64,000 bases of DNA, taken from an uncultured Alphaproteobacteria bacterium. Lineage in GTDB: Bacteria > Pseudomonadota > Alphaproteobacteria > GCA-2731375. The notes under the pieces are model-generated. The model had not been told where the DNA came from. It searched no databases and saw nothing but the letters and a program-made list of their open reading frames with translations. Of this stretch, positions 25,901 through 34,089 are shown piece by piece; the stretch's first letter is position 1, and the number at the start of each line of letters is the position of its first letter. The stretch spans positions 269,111 to 333,110 of the forward strand of contig CATOSZ010000002.1 of assembly GCA_951812805.1 (NCBI GenBank), written 5' to 3'. The translations under genes and the position numbers were made by a program.

Positions 25901-26752
25901 ATGACCTATCACCGCATCGAGGTCACCCCCATCGCCGGCGCCCTCGGCGCCGAGATCGCCGGCGTCGACCTGTCGGCTCCGCTGGACAATTCGACCGCCG
26001 AGGAAATCCACCGGGCCTTTCTCGCCCACCATGTCGTCGTCTTCCGCGACCAGACCCTGACGCCCACCCAGCAGGTCGCCTTCGGCCGGCAGTTCGGCAC
26101 GCCCAACGAATATCCCTTCGTCGAGGGGTTGGCGGAGGCGCCGGAGGTGATCGAGATCCTGAAGGCGGAGGGCGACACCCGCAATTTCGGCGGCCTCTGG
26201 CATTCCGATACCAGCTACCTGCCGCGCCCCCCGCTCGGCACCCTGCTCTATGCCCGCGAGGTGCCGGCGGCGGGCGGCGACACGCTGTTCGCCAACGCCC
26301 GCCTCGCCTACGAAACGCTGTCCGCCGGTATGCAGGCGCTACTCGCCGGCCTCCGCGGCGTCAATAGCGCGGCCTTGCGCTATGCCGGCGGCCGGCGCGA
26401 CGCGGCGGCGGGCAACAGCGAGATGAAGGCCAAGGGGGTGGAACGGGCCGACGCGCTGGAGGCGATCCACCCGATCGTCCGCACCCATCCGGAGACGGGA
26501 CAGAAATCGCTCTATCTGAACGGCGCCCACACGATGCGCTTCGAGGGCATGACGGAGGCCGAGAGCAAGCCGCTGATCGACTATCTCTGCGCCCACATCG
26601 CGCGGCCGGAATTCACCTGCCGGGTCCGCTGGGCGGCCGATACTTTGGTCGTCTGGGACAACCGCGCGACCCACCACTACGCCCTCAACGACTACCACGG
26701 CCACCGCCGCCGCATGCACCGTCTGACCATCGAGGGCGACGTTCCGAGATAA
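25901..26752 (+). CDS. TauD/TfdA-family Fe(II)/2-oxoglutarate-dependent dioxygenase
   Basis: The 283-residue protein carries the iron-binding HxD pair in LWHSDTSYLPRPP (about residue 100), the distal His in NRATHHYALNDYHGH (about 257) and the 2-oxoglutarate-binding Arg in HRRRMHRLTIEG. Family members hydroxylate taurine, 2,4-D, alpha-ketoglutarate-linked esters and similar compounds; the substrate here is not evident. The ATG at 25901 was chosen because homology starts right there (YHRIEVTPIAGALGAEI). The gene lies about 130 bp downstream of the IS21 right end and converges on rppH. Confidence 0.88.
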   Translation: MTYHRIEVTPIAGALGAEIAGVDLSAPLDNSTAEEIHRAFLAHHVVVFRDQTLTPTQQVAFGRQFGTPNEYPFVEGLAEAPEVIEILKAEGDTRNFGGLWHSDTSYLPRPPLGTLLYAREVPAAGGDTLFANARLAYETLSAGMQALLAGLRGVNSAALRYAGGRRDAAAGNSEMKAKGVERADALEAIHPIVRTHPETGQKSLYLNGAHTMRFEGMTEAESKPLIDYLCAHIARPEFTCRVRWAADTLVVWDNRATHHYALNDYHGHRRRMHRLTIEGDVPR

Positions 26753-26754
26753 CC

Positions 26755-27231
26755 TCACGCCAGATGGGCGCCGAATTCTTCGATGACGGTGCCGTAGACC
26801 TCGCGCTTGAAGGGGGCGCTGGCGGCGAGCAGTTCGGTGGCGGTCATCCAGCGCCATTGGTCGAATTCCGGTTCATCGACCTCGAGGACGCGGAGGTCGG
26901 CGTCGGTGCCGAGGAAGCGCAGGCAGAACCATTTTTGCGTCTGGCCGCGGAAACGGCCGTGCCAGACCTGGTCGGCGATCGGCTCGGGCAAGTCGTAGGG
27001 ATGCCAGTCGCGGCTGACGGCGAGGATCTCGGCCCTTTCCGTGCCCGTCTCTTCCAACAGTTCGCGCCGGGCCGCGGCCTCCGGGGTTTCGCCCTCGTCG
27101 ATGCCGCCTTGCGGCATTTGCCAGGCCTCGGCCACCTGGTCGATGCGCTGGCCGGCGAAGATCAGGCCGGCCGGATTGACCAGCATCAGGCCGACGCAGG
27201 GGCGGTAGGGGCGGTCCAGATAGGGCTGCAT
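26755..27231 (-). CDS. rppH: RNA pyrophosphohydrolase RppH
   Basis: The 158-residue Nudix protein has N-terminal YRPCVGLMLVNPAGLIFAGQR, AWQMPQGGIDEGE and the Nudix box GGIDEGETPEAAARRELLEE. RppH removes pyrophosphate from 5'-triphosphate RNA ends and starts RNase E-dependent decay. Length and the WQMPQGGID motif are typical. It lies 9 nt downstream of the polysaccharide deacetylase gene and ends the gpmI-envC-ctpA operon-like block. Confidence 0.93.
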   Translation of the reverse strand: MQPYLDRPYRPCVGLMLVNPAGLIFAGQRIDQVAEAWQMPQGGIDEGETPEAAARRELLEETGTERAEILAVSRDWHPYDLPEPIADQVWHGRFRGQTQKWFCLRFLGTDADLRVLEVDEPEFDQWRWMTATELLAASAPFKREVYGTVIEEFGAHLA

Positions 27232-27240
27232 GGGGTGGGG

Positions 27241-28302
27241 CTACTCCTTGCGGGCGGCGCGGTGAACCGCGCTCAACGGGGCGAGCGCGATGCCGCGGGT
27301 CGCCAGCCGGTCGACCCACAGGCGCAGCCGGCGAATGGTGAGCGGGAAGGGAAAGCCGATGCCGATCGCGTGGCCGCGGTCCCGCGCCGTCTCCTCCAGC
27401 GCCGCGAGCGCCGCGTCGATCGCCTCGCGCTCGACCTTGTCGTCGATGAAATGGTCGTTGGCCAGACGGTCGAGGCCGACCACGCCCGCGAGTTCGTAGC
27501 CGAGCGCCTCGCCGCCGCGCCGGCTGTCGAGGAAGATCACCTCCCGCGCGGCGAGCGCCCGCAGCACCGGCGTCAGATGCTCGGCCGAGCGGGCGAAGCG
27601 GGCGCCCAGCTGGTTGGTGACGGCGACATAGCCCTGGAAACGGTCGAGAACCCAGTCGAGGCGTTCGATATTGGCCTCGGCCGGCAGGGTGGTCAGCAGG
27701 GTGTGCGGGCCCGGGTCGTTCTTCGGATAGCCATAGGGCTCCATCGGCACCTGCAGCACCGTTTCATGGCCCAGCGTGTGGGCCTGGTCGGCCCAGTCCT
27801 GCAGGTTGCGGCCATAGGGCGCGAAGGCGAGGGTGACCTCGGCCGGCAGCTGCTGGATCGCCGCCTTGGTATCGGCGCGGGAGAGGCCGAGGCCCCAGAT
27901 GACGATGGCGACGAGAGGCTGTCCCGCCGGCGCCGTAAAAGCCTGGGCATGGCGCGCCCAGCGCGGTGCGTCCGCCGGCGGCGCAGCGGGCTTCGCCTCC
28001 GTCGGTGCGGGTGCGGGTGCAGGGGTGGATGGCGCCGGCGTCGGCGTGTCGATCGGGTCGGCCTGCGTCTCCGCGGTGGCGGCGGGCGGCGTCTCGGTCT
28101 CCGGCGGGGCCACCTCGACGACGACGGCGCCGCTGCCGGCGCGCGTCGTCGCCGTGTCGCCGGGTGCCACGTAACTCAGCTGCAACCAGAGCACGAGGCC
28201 ACCGAAACCAAGACCGAGCAGCAGGATTGCGATCACGAGCGGCGAGGGCGCGCGCCGCCTGGGACGCCCGGGAGTCACCACCTCGGTACGTTTTCTCGAC
28301 AC
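27241..28302 (-). CDS. divergent polysaccharide deacetylase family protein (DUF610-like)
   Basis: The 353-residue protein has a basic N-terminus and one membrane anchor (SPLVIAILLLGLGFGGLVLWL), a Pro/Ala/Thr-rich linker to about residue 125, then a divergent NodB-like domain (LVAIVIWGLGLSRADTKAA, TLGHETVLQVPMEPYGYP, EVIFLDSRRGGEAL, FIDDKVEREAIDAAL). The family is regularly found between ctpA and rppH in alphaproteobacteria and probably acts in the periplasm on envelope glycans. The activity is not established. Confidence 0.85.
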   Translation of the reverse strand: MSRKRTEVVTPGRPRRRAPSPLVIAILLLGLGFGGLVLWLQLSYVAPGDTATTRAGSGAVVVEVAPPETETPPAATAETQADPIDTPTPAPSTPAPAPAPTEAKPAAPPADAPRWARHAQAFTAPAGQPLVAIVIWGLGLSRADTKAAIQQLPAEVTLAFAPYGRNLQDWADQAHTLGHETVLQVPMEPYGYPKNDPGPHTLLTTLPAEANIERLDWVLDRFQGYVAVTNQLGARFARSAEHLTPVLRALAAREVIFLDSRRGGEALGYELAGVVGLDRLANDHFIDDKVEREAIDAALAALEETARDRGHAIGIGFPFPLTIRRLRLWVDRLATRGIALAPLSAVHRAARKE

Positions 28303-28365
28303 GCGTTCCCTGCGCCCCGCCTCGGTTCAAAAAGTCCCGTTCCGGCGAGGCCGTGGCGCCCGCCG

Positions 28366-29712
28366 TCAGTTGCCCGTGCGCTCACCCAGGATGGTGATGC
28401 CGCGCAGCAGGTCGAGCGCATAGGCCAGCTGGAAGTCCTGCGGCGTTTCCTTGCCGGCGTTGACCTTGGTCTTGCCGTCGTCCTTCGCACCGTCTTTGCC
28501 CGTCGAGTCTTTGCCCGCCCCGTCCTTGCCGGTCGCGTCTTTCGCCGCGCCGGACGACTTCTTCTCGTCGTCCTTGTTCTCGATGCGCCCGCGCAGATCG
28601 GCCTCGCTGCGCCGTTTGCGGCCGTCGACGGAGGAGACCTCGGCCTGTTCCACTTCGATGTCCGGCTCGATCCCCTTGGCCTGGATCGAGCGGCCCGACG
28701 GCGTGTAGTAGAGCGCCGTGGTCATGCGGATGGCGCCGTGGCCCTGCAGCGGCACGATGGTCTGTACCGAGCCTTTGCCGAAACTCTTGGTGCCGAGCAG
28801 GATCGCGCGGCGATGGTCCTGCAACGCGCCGGCGACGATCTCCGAGGCGGAGGCCGAGCCGCCGTTGATCATGACGATCAGCGGCTTGCCGTCGGCCAGG
28901 TCGCCCTCGCGCGCGTTGAAGCGCTGCGCGTCCTGGTCGCGCCGGCCCCGGGTCGAGACGATTTCGCCCGCTGGTAGGAACGCGTCGGAGACGGCGACGG
29001 CCTGGTCCAGCAGGCCGCCCGGATTGTTGCGCAGGTCGAGGATGTAGCCCTTGGCATCGTCGCCCAGCTCCCCCTTCAGCTTTTCGAAGGCGCGCTTGAG
29101 GCCGCGGTTGGTTTGCTCGTTGAAGGAGATGATCCGGACATAGCCGACATCACCCTCGACCCGGTGGCGGACGGAGCGGATGCGGATGATCTCGCGGGTG
29201 ATGGAGACGTCGAAGGTCTTGTCCTCACCGCTCCTCGCGATGGTGAGATTGATCGCCGAGTTGACCGGCCCGCGCATCTTCTCGACCGCCTGGCCGAGCG
29301 TGAGGCCCAGCACCGGCTCGCCATCCAGGTGGGTGACCAGGTCGCCCGACTTGAGGCCGGCGCGGAAGGCCGGCGTGTCGTCGATCGGGGAGGCCACCTT
29401 CACCAGGCCGTTCTCCATCGTCACCTCGATGCCGAGGCCGCCGAACTCGCCGCGCGTCTGCACCTGCATGTCGCGATAGTTCTTCGCGTTGAGATAGCTC
29501 GAATGGGGGTCGAGCGAACTCAACATGCCGTTGATCGCCGCTTCGATCAGATCGGGATCCTTGACCTCGTCGACATAGTCGGCGCGGATCCGTTCGAACA
29601 CGTCGCCGAACAGGATGAGCTGGCGATAGGTTTCCGAGTCCTGGGCGCGGGGCTGTACCCCGATCACCAGCAGGCCCGCAACCAGGGCGATACCGAGCAG
29701 GCTGTTTCGCAT
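28366..29712 (-). CDS. ctpA: carboxyl-terminal processing protease CtpA (S41 family)
   Basis: The 448-residue protein has a signal sequence (RNSLLGIALVAGLLVIGV), a PDZ domain near residues 85-170 (FGGLGIEVTMENGLVKVASP), and an S41 core with the catalytic Ser in GGSASASEIVAGALQ (about 284) and Lys in GTKSFGKGSVQTIVPLQ (about 309). A charged Lys/Asp/Gly-rich segment follows before the C-terminal helix. It is a periplasmic protease for envelope proteins. It starts on the envC stop codon (TAATG). Confidence 0.93.
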   Translation of the reverse strand: MRNSLLGIALVAGLLVIGVQPRAQDSETYRQLILFGDVFERIRADYVDEVKDPDLIEAAINGMLSSLDPHSSYLNAKNYRDMQVQTRGEFGGLGIEVTMENGLVKVASPIDDTPAFRAGLKSGDLVTHLDGEPVLGLTLGQAVEKMRGPVNSAINLTIARSGEDKTFDVSITREIIRIRSVRHRVEGDVGYVRIISFNEQTNRGLKRAFEKLKGELGDDAKGYILDLRNNPGGLLDQAVAVSDAFLPAGEIVSTRGRRDQDAQRFNAREGDLADGKPLIVMINGGSASASEIVAGALQDHRRAILLGTKSFGKGSVQTIVPLQGHGAIRMTTALYYTPSGRSIQAKGIEPDIEVEQAEVSSVDGRKRRSEADLRGRIENKDDEKKSSGAAKDATGKDGAGKDSTGKDGAKDDGKTKVNAGKETPQDFQLAYALDLLRGITILGERTGN

Positions 29713-31217
29713 TATCCGCTAACCTTCCCTTTTGCCGCCGCCATCCAGGGCAGCGGATTGATCGGTTTGCCCCCGCGTCTCAGCTCCACGTATAGCGTGG
29801 GTGCTGCGCCGTCAATTGGCCCCATCTCTCCGAGCGGCTCACCGGCCAGGACATGCTGCCCGACGATTCCGTAGACCCGCGACATGCCGGAAAGGAGCAG
29901 ATGATACTCCTCGCCGAGAGAAATGATCAACAACAGTCCGTAATCGCGAAACTCGCCGGCGAACACCACCTTGCCGTCGAAGGGGGCGACGACGGGGGTC
30001 TCGGGTGCCGTTTGCAGGCGGATGCCCTTCGAGGGCTGCCCGGCCGCGCCGCCGATGGCACCGAAGCGGCCGACGACGCGGCCCCGCACCGGCAGGGGCA
30101 GCTTGCCCCGGCTTTCCGAGAAGCGCACCGGGGAGGGCGGCAGGGCTGCGGCCTGCAGCATCTCCTCGCGGCTCGCCGCTTCCAACCGGGTGGCCTCGTC
30201 GGCCAGGCGCGCCGTCTCCAACGCCGCGCGCCGCTTGGTCGCCGCCGCCTCGCGGGCCCGCAGCACGCGTTGCTCGGTGTGGTCCCGGACGACACGGGCG
30301 CGGGCCCGTCGTTCGGCCTCCCGCACCGCCTGTCTGCGTTCCAGCCGCAGGTCGCTTCCGACCCGTCGCCGGGCGCGGTCCCGGGCCGCGCCGCGCTCGA
30401 GCATGGCCCGGCGATGAAGCGCCGCCTGGCGTTCGCCGGCGGCCCGCCGCGCGGTGTCGTGGCGCCGGCGGGTTTCCGCCCGGCCCAGCTTGTCGACCAA
30501 ATCGACCAGGCTTTCCGCCTCGCGCGCCAGGCGTGCGACGTCGCGCTGTTCACGTGTGCGCGAGGTGGCCAGGCTTCGCCGCAGGTCGCGGCGCGCGGCG
30601 ATCAACCCCTCCAACTCCGCACGGCGCGCACCCAGCCGGTCGCGGGCCTCGCTCCGTCGCCGGCGTTCCGCAACCACGGCGTCGCGCAACGCGGCGAGTT
30701 CCGCCAGCTCGGCGCGTATACCCCGTGCCTCGCCCTCCAGCCGCTCGACCAGCCGGCTCATCAGCCGGGCGCCGCGATAGGTGTCGATGGGCGAGCCGGC
30801 GCTCGCCAGTATGGAAATGGCGCTGCGCCGCGAGAGGCGGCTGAGGCTCGCCAGCGTGATCGAGATCTCCTCCCGCCGGCCGCTGAGCGCCTGTTCCTTG
30901 ACCGTCATCGCACCCGAGAGCTCGCCCAGCCGTTCCTCCGACTTCTCGATCTCGCCCTGCGCGGCGTCGATCCGCGGCATCAGGCCCAACAGGCGGGCCT
31001 GGATGGCCTCCAGCTCCGCGCTCACGCGGCGGGTATGCGCGTCGATCTCGCGGACGTTGGCCCGGTGGCGTGCCAAATCCCCCTCGACGCCACCCAGCGC
31101 CCGCCGCGCCTCGCCATCGACACTCTTCGCGGCTTGTGACCCGCCGGAGGCGAACAGGGCCGCACCCAGCACCAAGGCGCCGAGCGCGAGGACGACGCGA
31201 TGCTCAACCCGCAGCAC
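29712..31217 (-). CDS. envC: murein hydrolase activator EnvC-like (degenerate M23/LytM domain)
   Basis: The 501-residue protein has a signal segment (VVLALGALVLGAALFASGG), a very long Arg/Ala/Glu-rich coiled coil (about residues 30-370) and a C-terminal LytM fold (VGRFGAIGGAAGQPSKGIR, VVAPFDGKVVFAGEFRDYG). The zinc-binding His residues of active M23 peptidases are replaced (SKGIRLQ, LYVELRRGG), as in EnvC, which activates amidases during division instead of cutting peptidoglycan itself. It overlaps the gpmI 3' end by 14 nt and ctpA by 1 nt. Confidence 0.88.
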   Translation of the reverse strand: MLRVEHRVVLALGALVLGAALFASGGSQAAKSVDGEARRALGGVEGDLARHRANVREIDAHTRRVSAELEAIQARLLGLMPRIDAAQGEIEKSEERLGELSGAMTVKEQALSGRREEISITLASLSRLSRRSAISILASAGSPIDTYRGARLMSRLVERLEGEARGIRAELAELAALRDAVVAERRRRSEARDRLGARRAELEGLIAARRDLRRSLATSRTREQRDVARLAREAESLVDLVDKLGRAETRRRHDTARRAAGERQAALHRRAMLERGAARDRARRRVGSDLRLERRQAVREAERRARARVVRDHTEQRVLRAREAAATKRRAALETARLADEATRLEAASREEMLQAAALPPSPVRFSESRGKLPLPVRGRVVGRFGAIGGAAGQPSKGIRLQTAPETPVVAPFDGKVVFAGEFRDYGLLLIISLGEEYHLLLSGMSRVYGIVGQHVLAGEPLGEMGPIDGAAPTLYVELRRGGKPINPLPWMAAAKGKVSG

Positions 31218-32781
31218 GGCTCTCCATAACCTCTTCCCGCGGCCCCGGCGCCTGCAGCAACGATTCTCCCGTCATGGCGGCCGGCGCCTTCAACGCCAGC
31301 AGCTCCAACAGGGTCGGCGCCACATCGGCGAGCCGGCCGTTGCCGAGCGCCAACGCACCCGGCGGGTTGACCAGCAACAGCGGCACCGGGTTGGTGGTAT
31401 GGGCGGTGTGGGCCTGACCGCTCGCCGGGTCGGCCATCATTTCGACGTTACCGTGATCGGCGGTCACCAGCATCGTGCCGCCGGCCTCGATCAGCGCCGC
31501 CTCCAAGCGGCCGAGGCAGGCGTCCACCGTCTCGACCGCCGCGCGTGCGGCGGCGAGGTCGCCGGTGTGCCCGACCATGTCCGGGTTGGCGTAGTTGACC
31601 ACGATCAGGTCGAACCCACCCGATCGAATCGCCTCGACCAGCCGGTCGGTCACCTCCGGCGCCGACATTTCCGGCTGCAGGTCATAGGTCGCGACCCGGG
31701 GCGAGGGCACCAGGATGCGTTCCTCGCCCTCGAACACCCGCTCGGAACCGCCGTTCAGGAAGAAGGTGACGTGGGCGTATTTCTCCGTCTCGGCGATGCG
31801 CAGTTGGCGCAGGCCCGCCCGGCTCACCACTTCGGGCAGGGTGTCTTCGGGCAGCTTCGGCGGGAACAGCGCCTCGAGCCGGGCGTCTAGCGCCTCCGAA
31901 TAGGACACCATGCCGAGCCGCGCCGCGAACGTGACCCGCCGGCCGACCGGAAAGCCGTCGAAGTCCGGGTCGACCAGGGTGGCGAGGATCTCGCGCGCCC
32001 GGTCGGCACGAAAGTTGGCCATGACCAGGCCGTCGCCGTCGGCCATGCCGGCATAATCGGCGATCACCGTCGGGCTCGCGAATTCGTCCGTCTCGCCCCG
32101 GTCGTAAGCCGCCCGGATCGCCTCGGCGGCCGTGGCCGCGGCCTCGCCCCGGGCGTCGACCAGCAGGGCCTGCGCGCGCGCGACCCGGTCCCAGCGCTGG
32201 TCCCGGTCCATGGCGTAGAAGCGCCCGGTCACCGTCGCGACCCGGCAATCGGCGAGATCGCGGATTGAGGCGAGAAAGGCCTCCATGGCGTCGCCGGCGC
32301 TTTTCGGCGGGGTATCGCGGCCGTCGAGGAAGGCGTGGATCCGCACCGGCACACCCATCGCGTCGAGCGCGCCGGCCAGCGCCGCGATATGGTCCTGATG
32401 GGCATGCACGCCGCCCGGCGAAAGCAGGCCCATCACATGACAAACACCACCCTTCGCTTTCACCCGGGCGGCGACGTCGGCGAGAGCCGGCATCGCGGAC
32501 AGCGAGCCGTCGGCGACCGCGGCATCGATCCGCGGCAGGTCCTGCATGACGACGCGACCGGCGCCGAGATTCTGGTGTCCGACCTCGGAATTTCCCATCT
32601 GCCCGCGGGGCAGCCCGACGTCGTCGCCCGACGTCTCCAGCAGCGCGCGGGGGCCGGTGGCGGACAGCCGGTCGAACACCGGCGTGTCGGCCTGAAGGAT
32701 CGCGTTGTTCTCGGCCACGTCGCGATGGCCCCAGCCGTCGAGGATACAGAGGACGACGGGTTTCGGTCTGCTGTCGGTCAT
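31204..32781 (-). CDS. gpmI: 2,3-bisphosphoglycerate-independent phosphoglycerate mutase
   Basis: The 525-residue protein has the alkaline-phosphatase-fold motifs VVLCILDGWGHRD, the catalytic Ser in GQMGNSEVGHQNLGAGR, FLDGRDTPPKSA and the metal-binding TADHGNVEMM and AHTAHTTNPVP. It interconverts 3- and 2-phosphoglycerate using Mn2+. The ATG at 32781 (MTDSRPKPVVLCILDGWG) was chosen over upstream starts because homology begins there. The gene heads the envC-ctpA block. Its upstream neighbour is now an ISAs1 element; the original stop of the histidine kinase lies 77 bp upstream. Confidence 0.95.
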   Translation of the reverse strand: MTDSRPKPVVLCILDGWGHRDVAENNAILQADTPVFDRLSATGPRALLETSGDDVGLPRGQMGNSEVGHQNLGAGRVVMQDLPRIDAAVADGSLSAMPALADVAARVKAKGGVCHVMGLLSPGGVHAHQDHIAALAGALDAMGVPVRIHAFLDGRDTPPKSAGDAMEAFLASIRDLADCRVATVTGRFYAMDRDQRWDRVARAQALLVDARGEAAATAAEAIRAAYDRGETDEFASPTVIADYAGMADGDGLVMANFRADRAREILATLVDPDFDGFPVGRRVTFAARLGMVSYSEALDARLEALFPPKLPEDTLPEVVSRAGLRQLRIAETEKYAHVTFFLNGGSERVFEGEERILVPSPRVATYDLQPEMSAPEVTDRLVEAIRSGGFDLIVVNYANPDMVGHTGDLAAARAAVETVDACLGRLEAALIEAGGTMLVTADHGNVEMMADPASGQAHTAHTTNPVPLLLVNPPGALALGNGRLADVAPTLLELLALKAPAAMTGESLLQAPGPREEVMESRAAG

Positions 32782-32880
32782 GTCATGCCGGCTCGAAATC
32801 GGCGCGGGCGCGCCACGAATCGTCTCCGCCCGACGATACCGGGCGCCCGCACCCACGTCACCTCGAATCTGCTCTCCATC

Positions 32881-34089
32881 CAGGGGAATCGCATTTGGAA
32901 TTGCCTTGACGTGCGTGTTTGATCTTGAGGTATTGGCGCGAATCGATTCTACCCGGTCTTTTCACGGGTGGAGGTTGCGATGGAAGGCTTTCTGGAGTGC
33001 TTTGAGGGTCTCGAGGATCCGCGGACTGGCAATGCCGGGCGTCACGATCTGCTGGAGATCTTGACGATCGCCCTGTGCACGGTCCTCTCGGGCGGTCAGA
33101 CGGCGGTCGACATGGCGATCTTCGCGCGTGAAAAGGAGGCGTTCCTGCGGGAATTTCTCGTACTCGAACATGGCGTGCCGAGCCACGACACCTTCAGCCG
33201 GGTGTTCCGGTTGCTGGATCCGGAGGCGTTCGGCGCCTGCTTCCAGCGCTTCATGGCGCGCTTTTCCGAGACCTGCCAAGGGGTCATTGCGATCGACGGC
33301 AAGGTGGTGCGGCGATCCTACGACAAGGCGAGCGGCACGTCGGCGCTGCATATGGTCTCGGCCTGGGGCTGTGATCAGCGGCTGGTGTTGGGGCAAGTCG
33401 CCACCGACGCCAAGTCCAACGAGATCACCGCCGTGCCGAAGCTGTTGAAACTATTGAGCCTCGAGGGGACGATCGTGACCGTGGACGCCCTCAATTGCCA
33501 GCGCGCCATCGCCAGCCAGATTATCGAGCAGGGGGGTGACTACGCCCTGGCGTTGAAGGGCAATCAAGGCACGCTGCATGACGACGTGAGAACCTTCCTC
33601 GACGATCCGAAAGCCGAAGCGACCACCACCGACACCACGGTCGATGGCGATCATGGCCGCATCGAGACCCGTGCCGCTCTCGTCTCCAGCCACGTCGAGT
33701 GGCTGCAAGAGCGCCATCATTGGCCGGGCCTGAAGGCGGTCGCCAAAGTCACCCGGACCCGCGAGTGCGCGGAGAAGACGTCGAGCGAAACCGCCTACTA
33801 CCTGCTCAGCCAGCCGCTCGACGCCGAGCGCTTCAATCCCGTTGCCCGGGCGCACTGGGGGGTCGAAAACCGCCTGCACTGGTGCCTCGATGTCCAAATG
33901 AACGAAGACCAAGACAGAACCCGCAAGGACAATGGACCGCACAATCTCGCCGTCCTGCGCCACATGGCGCTCAATGTCATGCGAAAGGATCCACGAAAAG
34001 ACTCGCTGCGCGCCAAGTTCAAAATCGCCGCTTGGAACAACGACTATCTCCTGTCACTCCTCGGCAAATTCTGAAATGCGATTGCCCTG
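32881..34089 (+). mobile_element. ISAs1-family insertion sequence, copy 1 (10-bp target duplication)
   Basis: The 1209-bp element has ends CAGGGGAATCGCATTT and, reversed, CAGGGCAATCGCATTT. The 10-bp target duplication GCTCTCCATC is perfect at 32871-32880 and 34090-34099. It is inserted in the last codons of the hybrid histidine kinase gene on the opposite strand. Confidence 0.96.
32980..34074 (+). CDS. ISAs1-family transposase (copy 1)
   Basis: The 364-residue DDE transposase has N-terminal FEGLEDPRTGNAGRHDLLEI, then IAIDGKVVRRSYDK (first Asp), VTVDALNCQRAIASQI (second Asp) and the C-terminal HWGVENRLHWCLDVQMNED block with the Glu. These match the ISAs1/H-repeat family. The ATG at 32980 has GGGTGGAGG about 8 nt upstream; a GTG at 32968 would add four residues. 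The frame is intact, and the copy at 46112-47206 appears the same. Confidence 0.95.
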   Translation: MEGFLECFEGLEDPRTGNAGRHDLLEILTIALCTVLSGGQTAVDMAIFAREKEAFLREFLVLEHGVPSHDTFSRVFRLLDPEAFGACFQRFMARFSETCQGVIAIDGKVVRRSYDKASGTSALHMVSAWGCDQRLVLGQVATDAKSNEITAVPKLLKLLSLEGTIVTVDALNCQRAIASQIIEQGGDYALALKGNQGTLHDDVRTFLDDPKAEATTTDTTVDGDHGRIETRAALVSSHVEWLQERHHWPGLKAVAKVTRTRECAEKTSSETAYYLLSQPLDAERFNPVARAHWGVENRLHWCLDVQMNEDQDRTRKDNGPHNLAVLRHMALNVMRKDPRKDSLRAKFKIAAWNNDYLLSLLGKF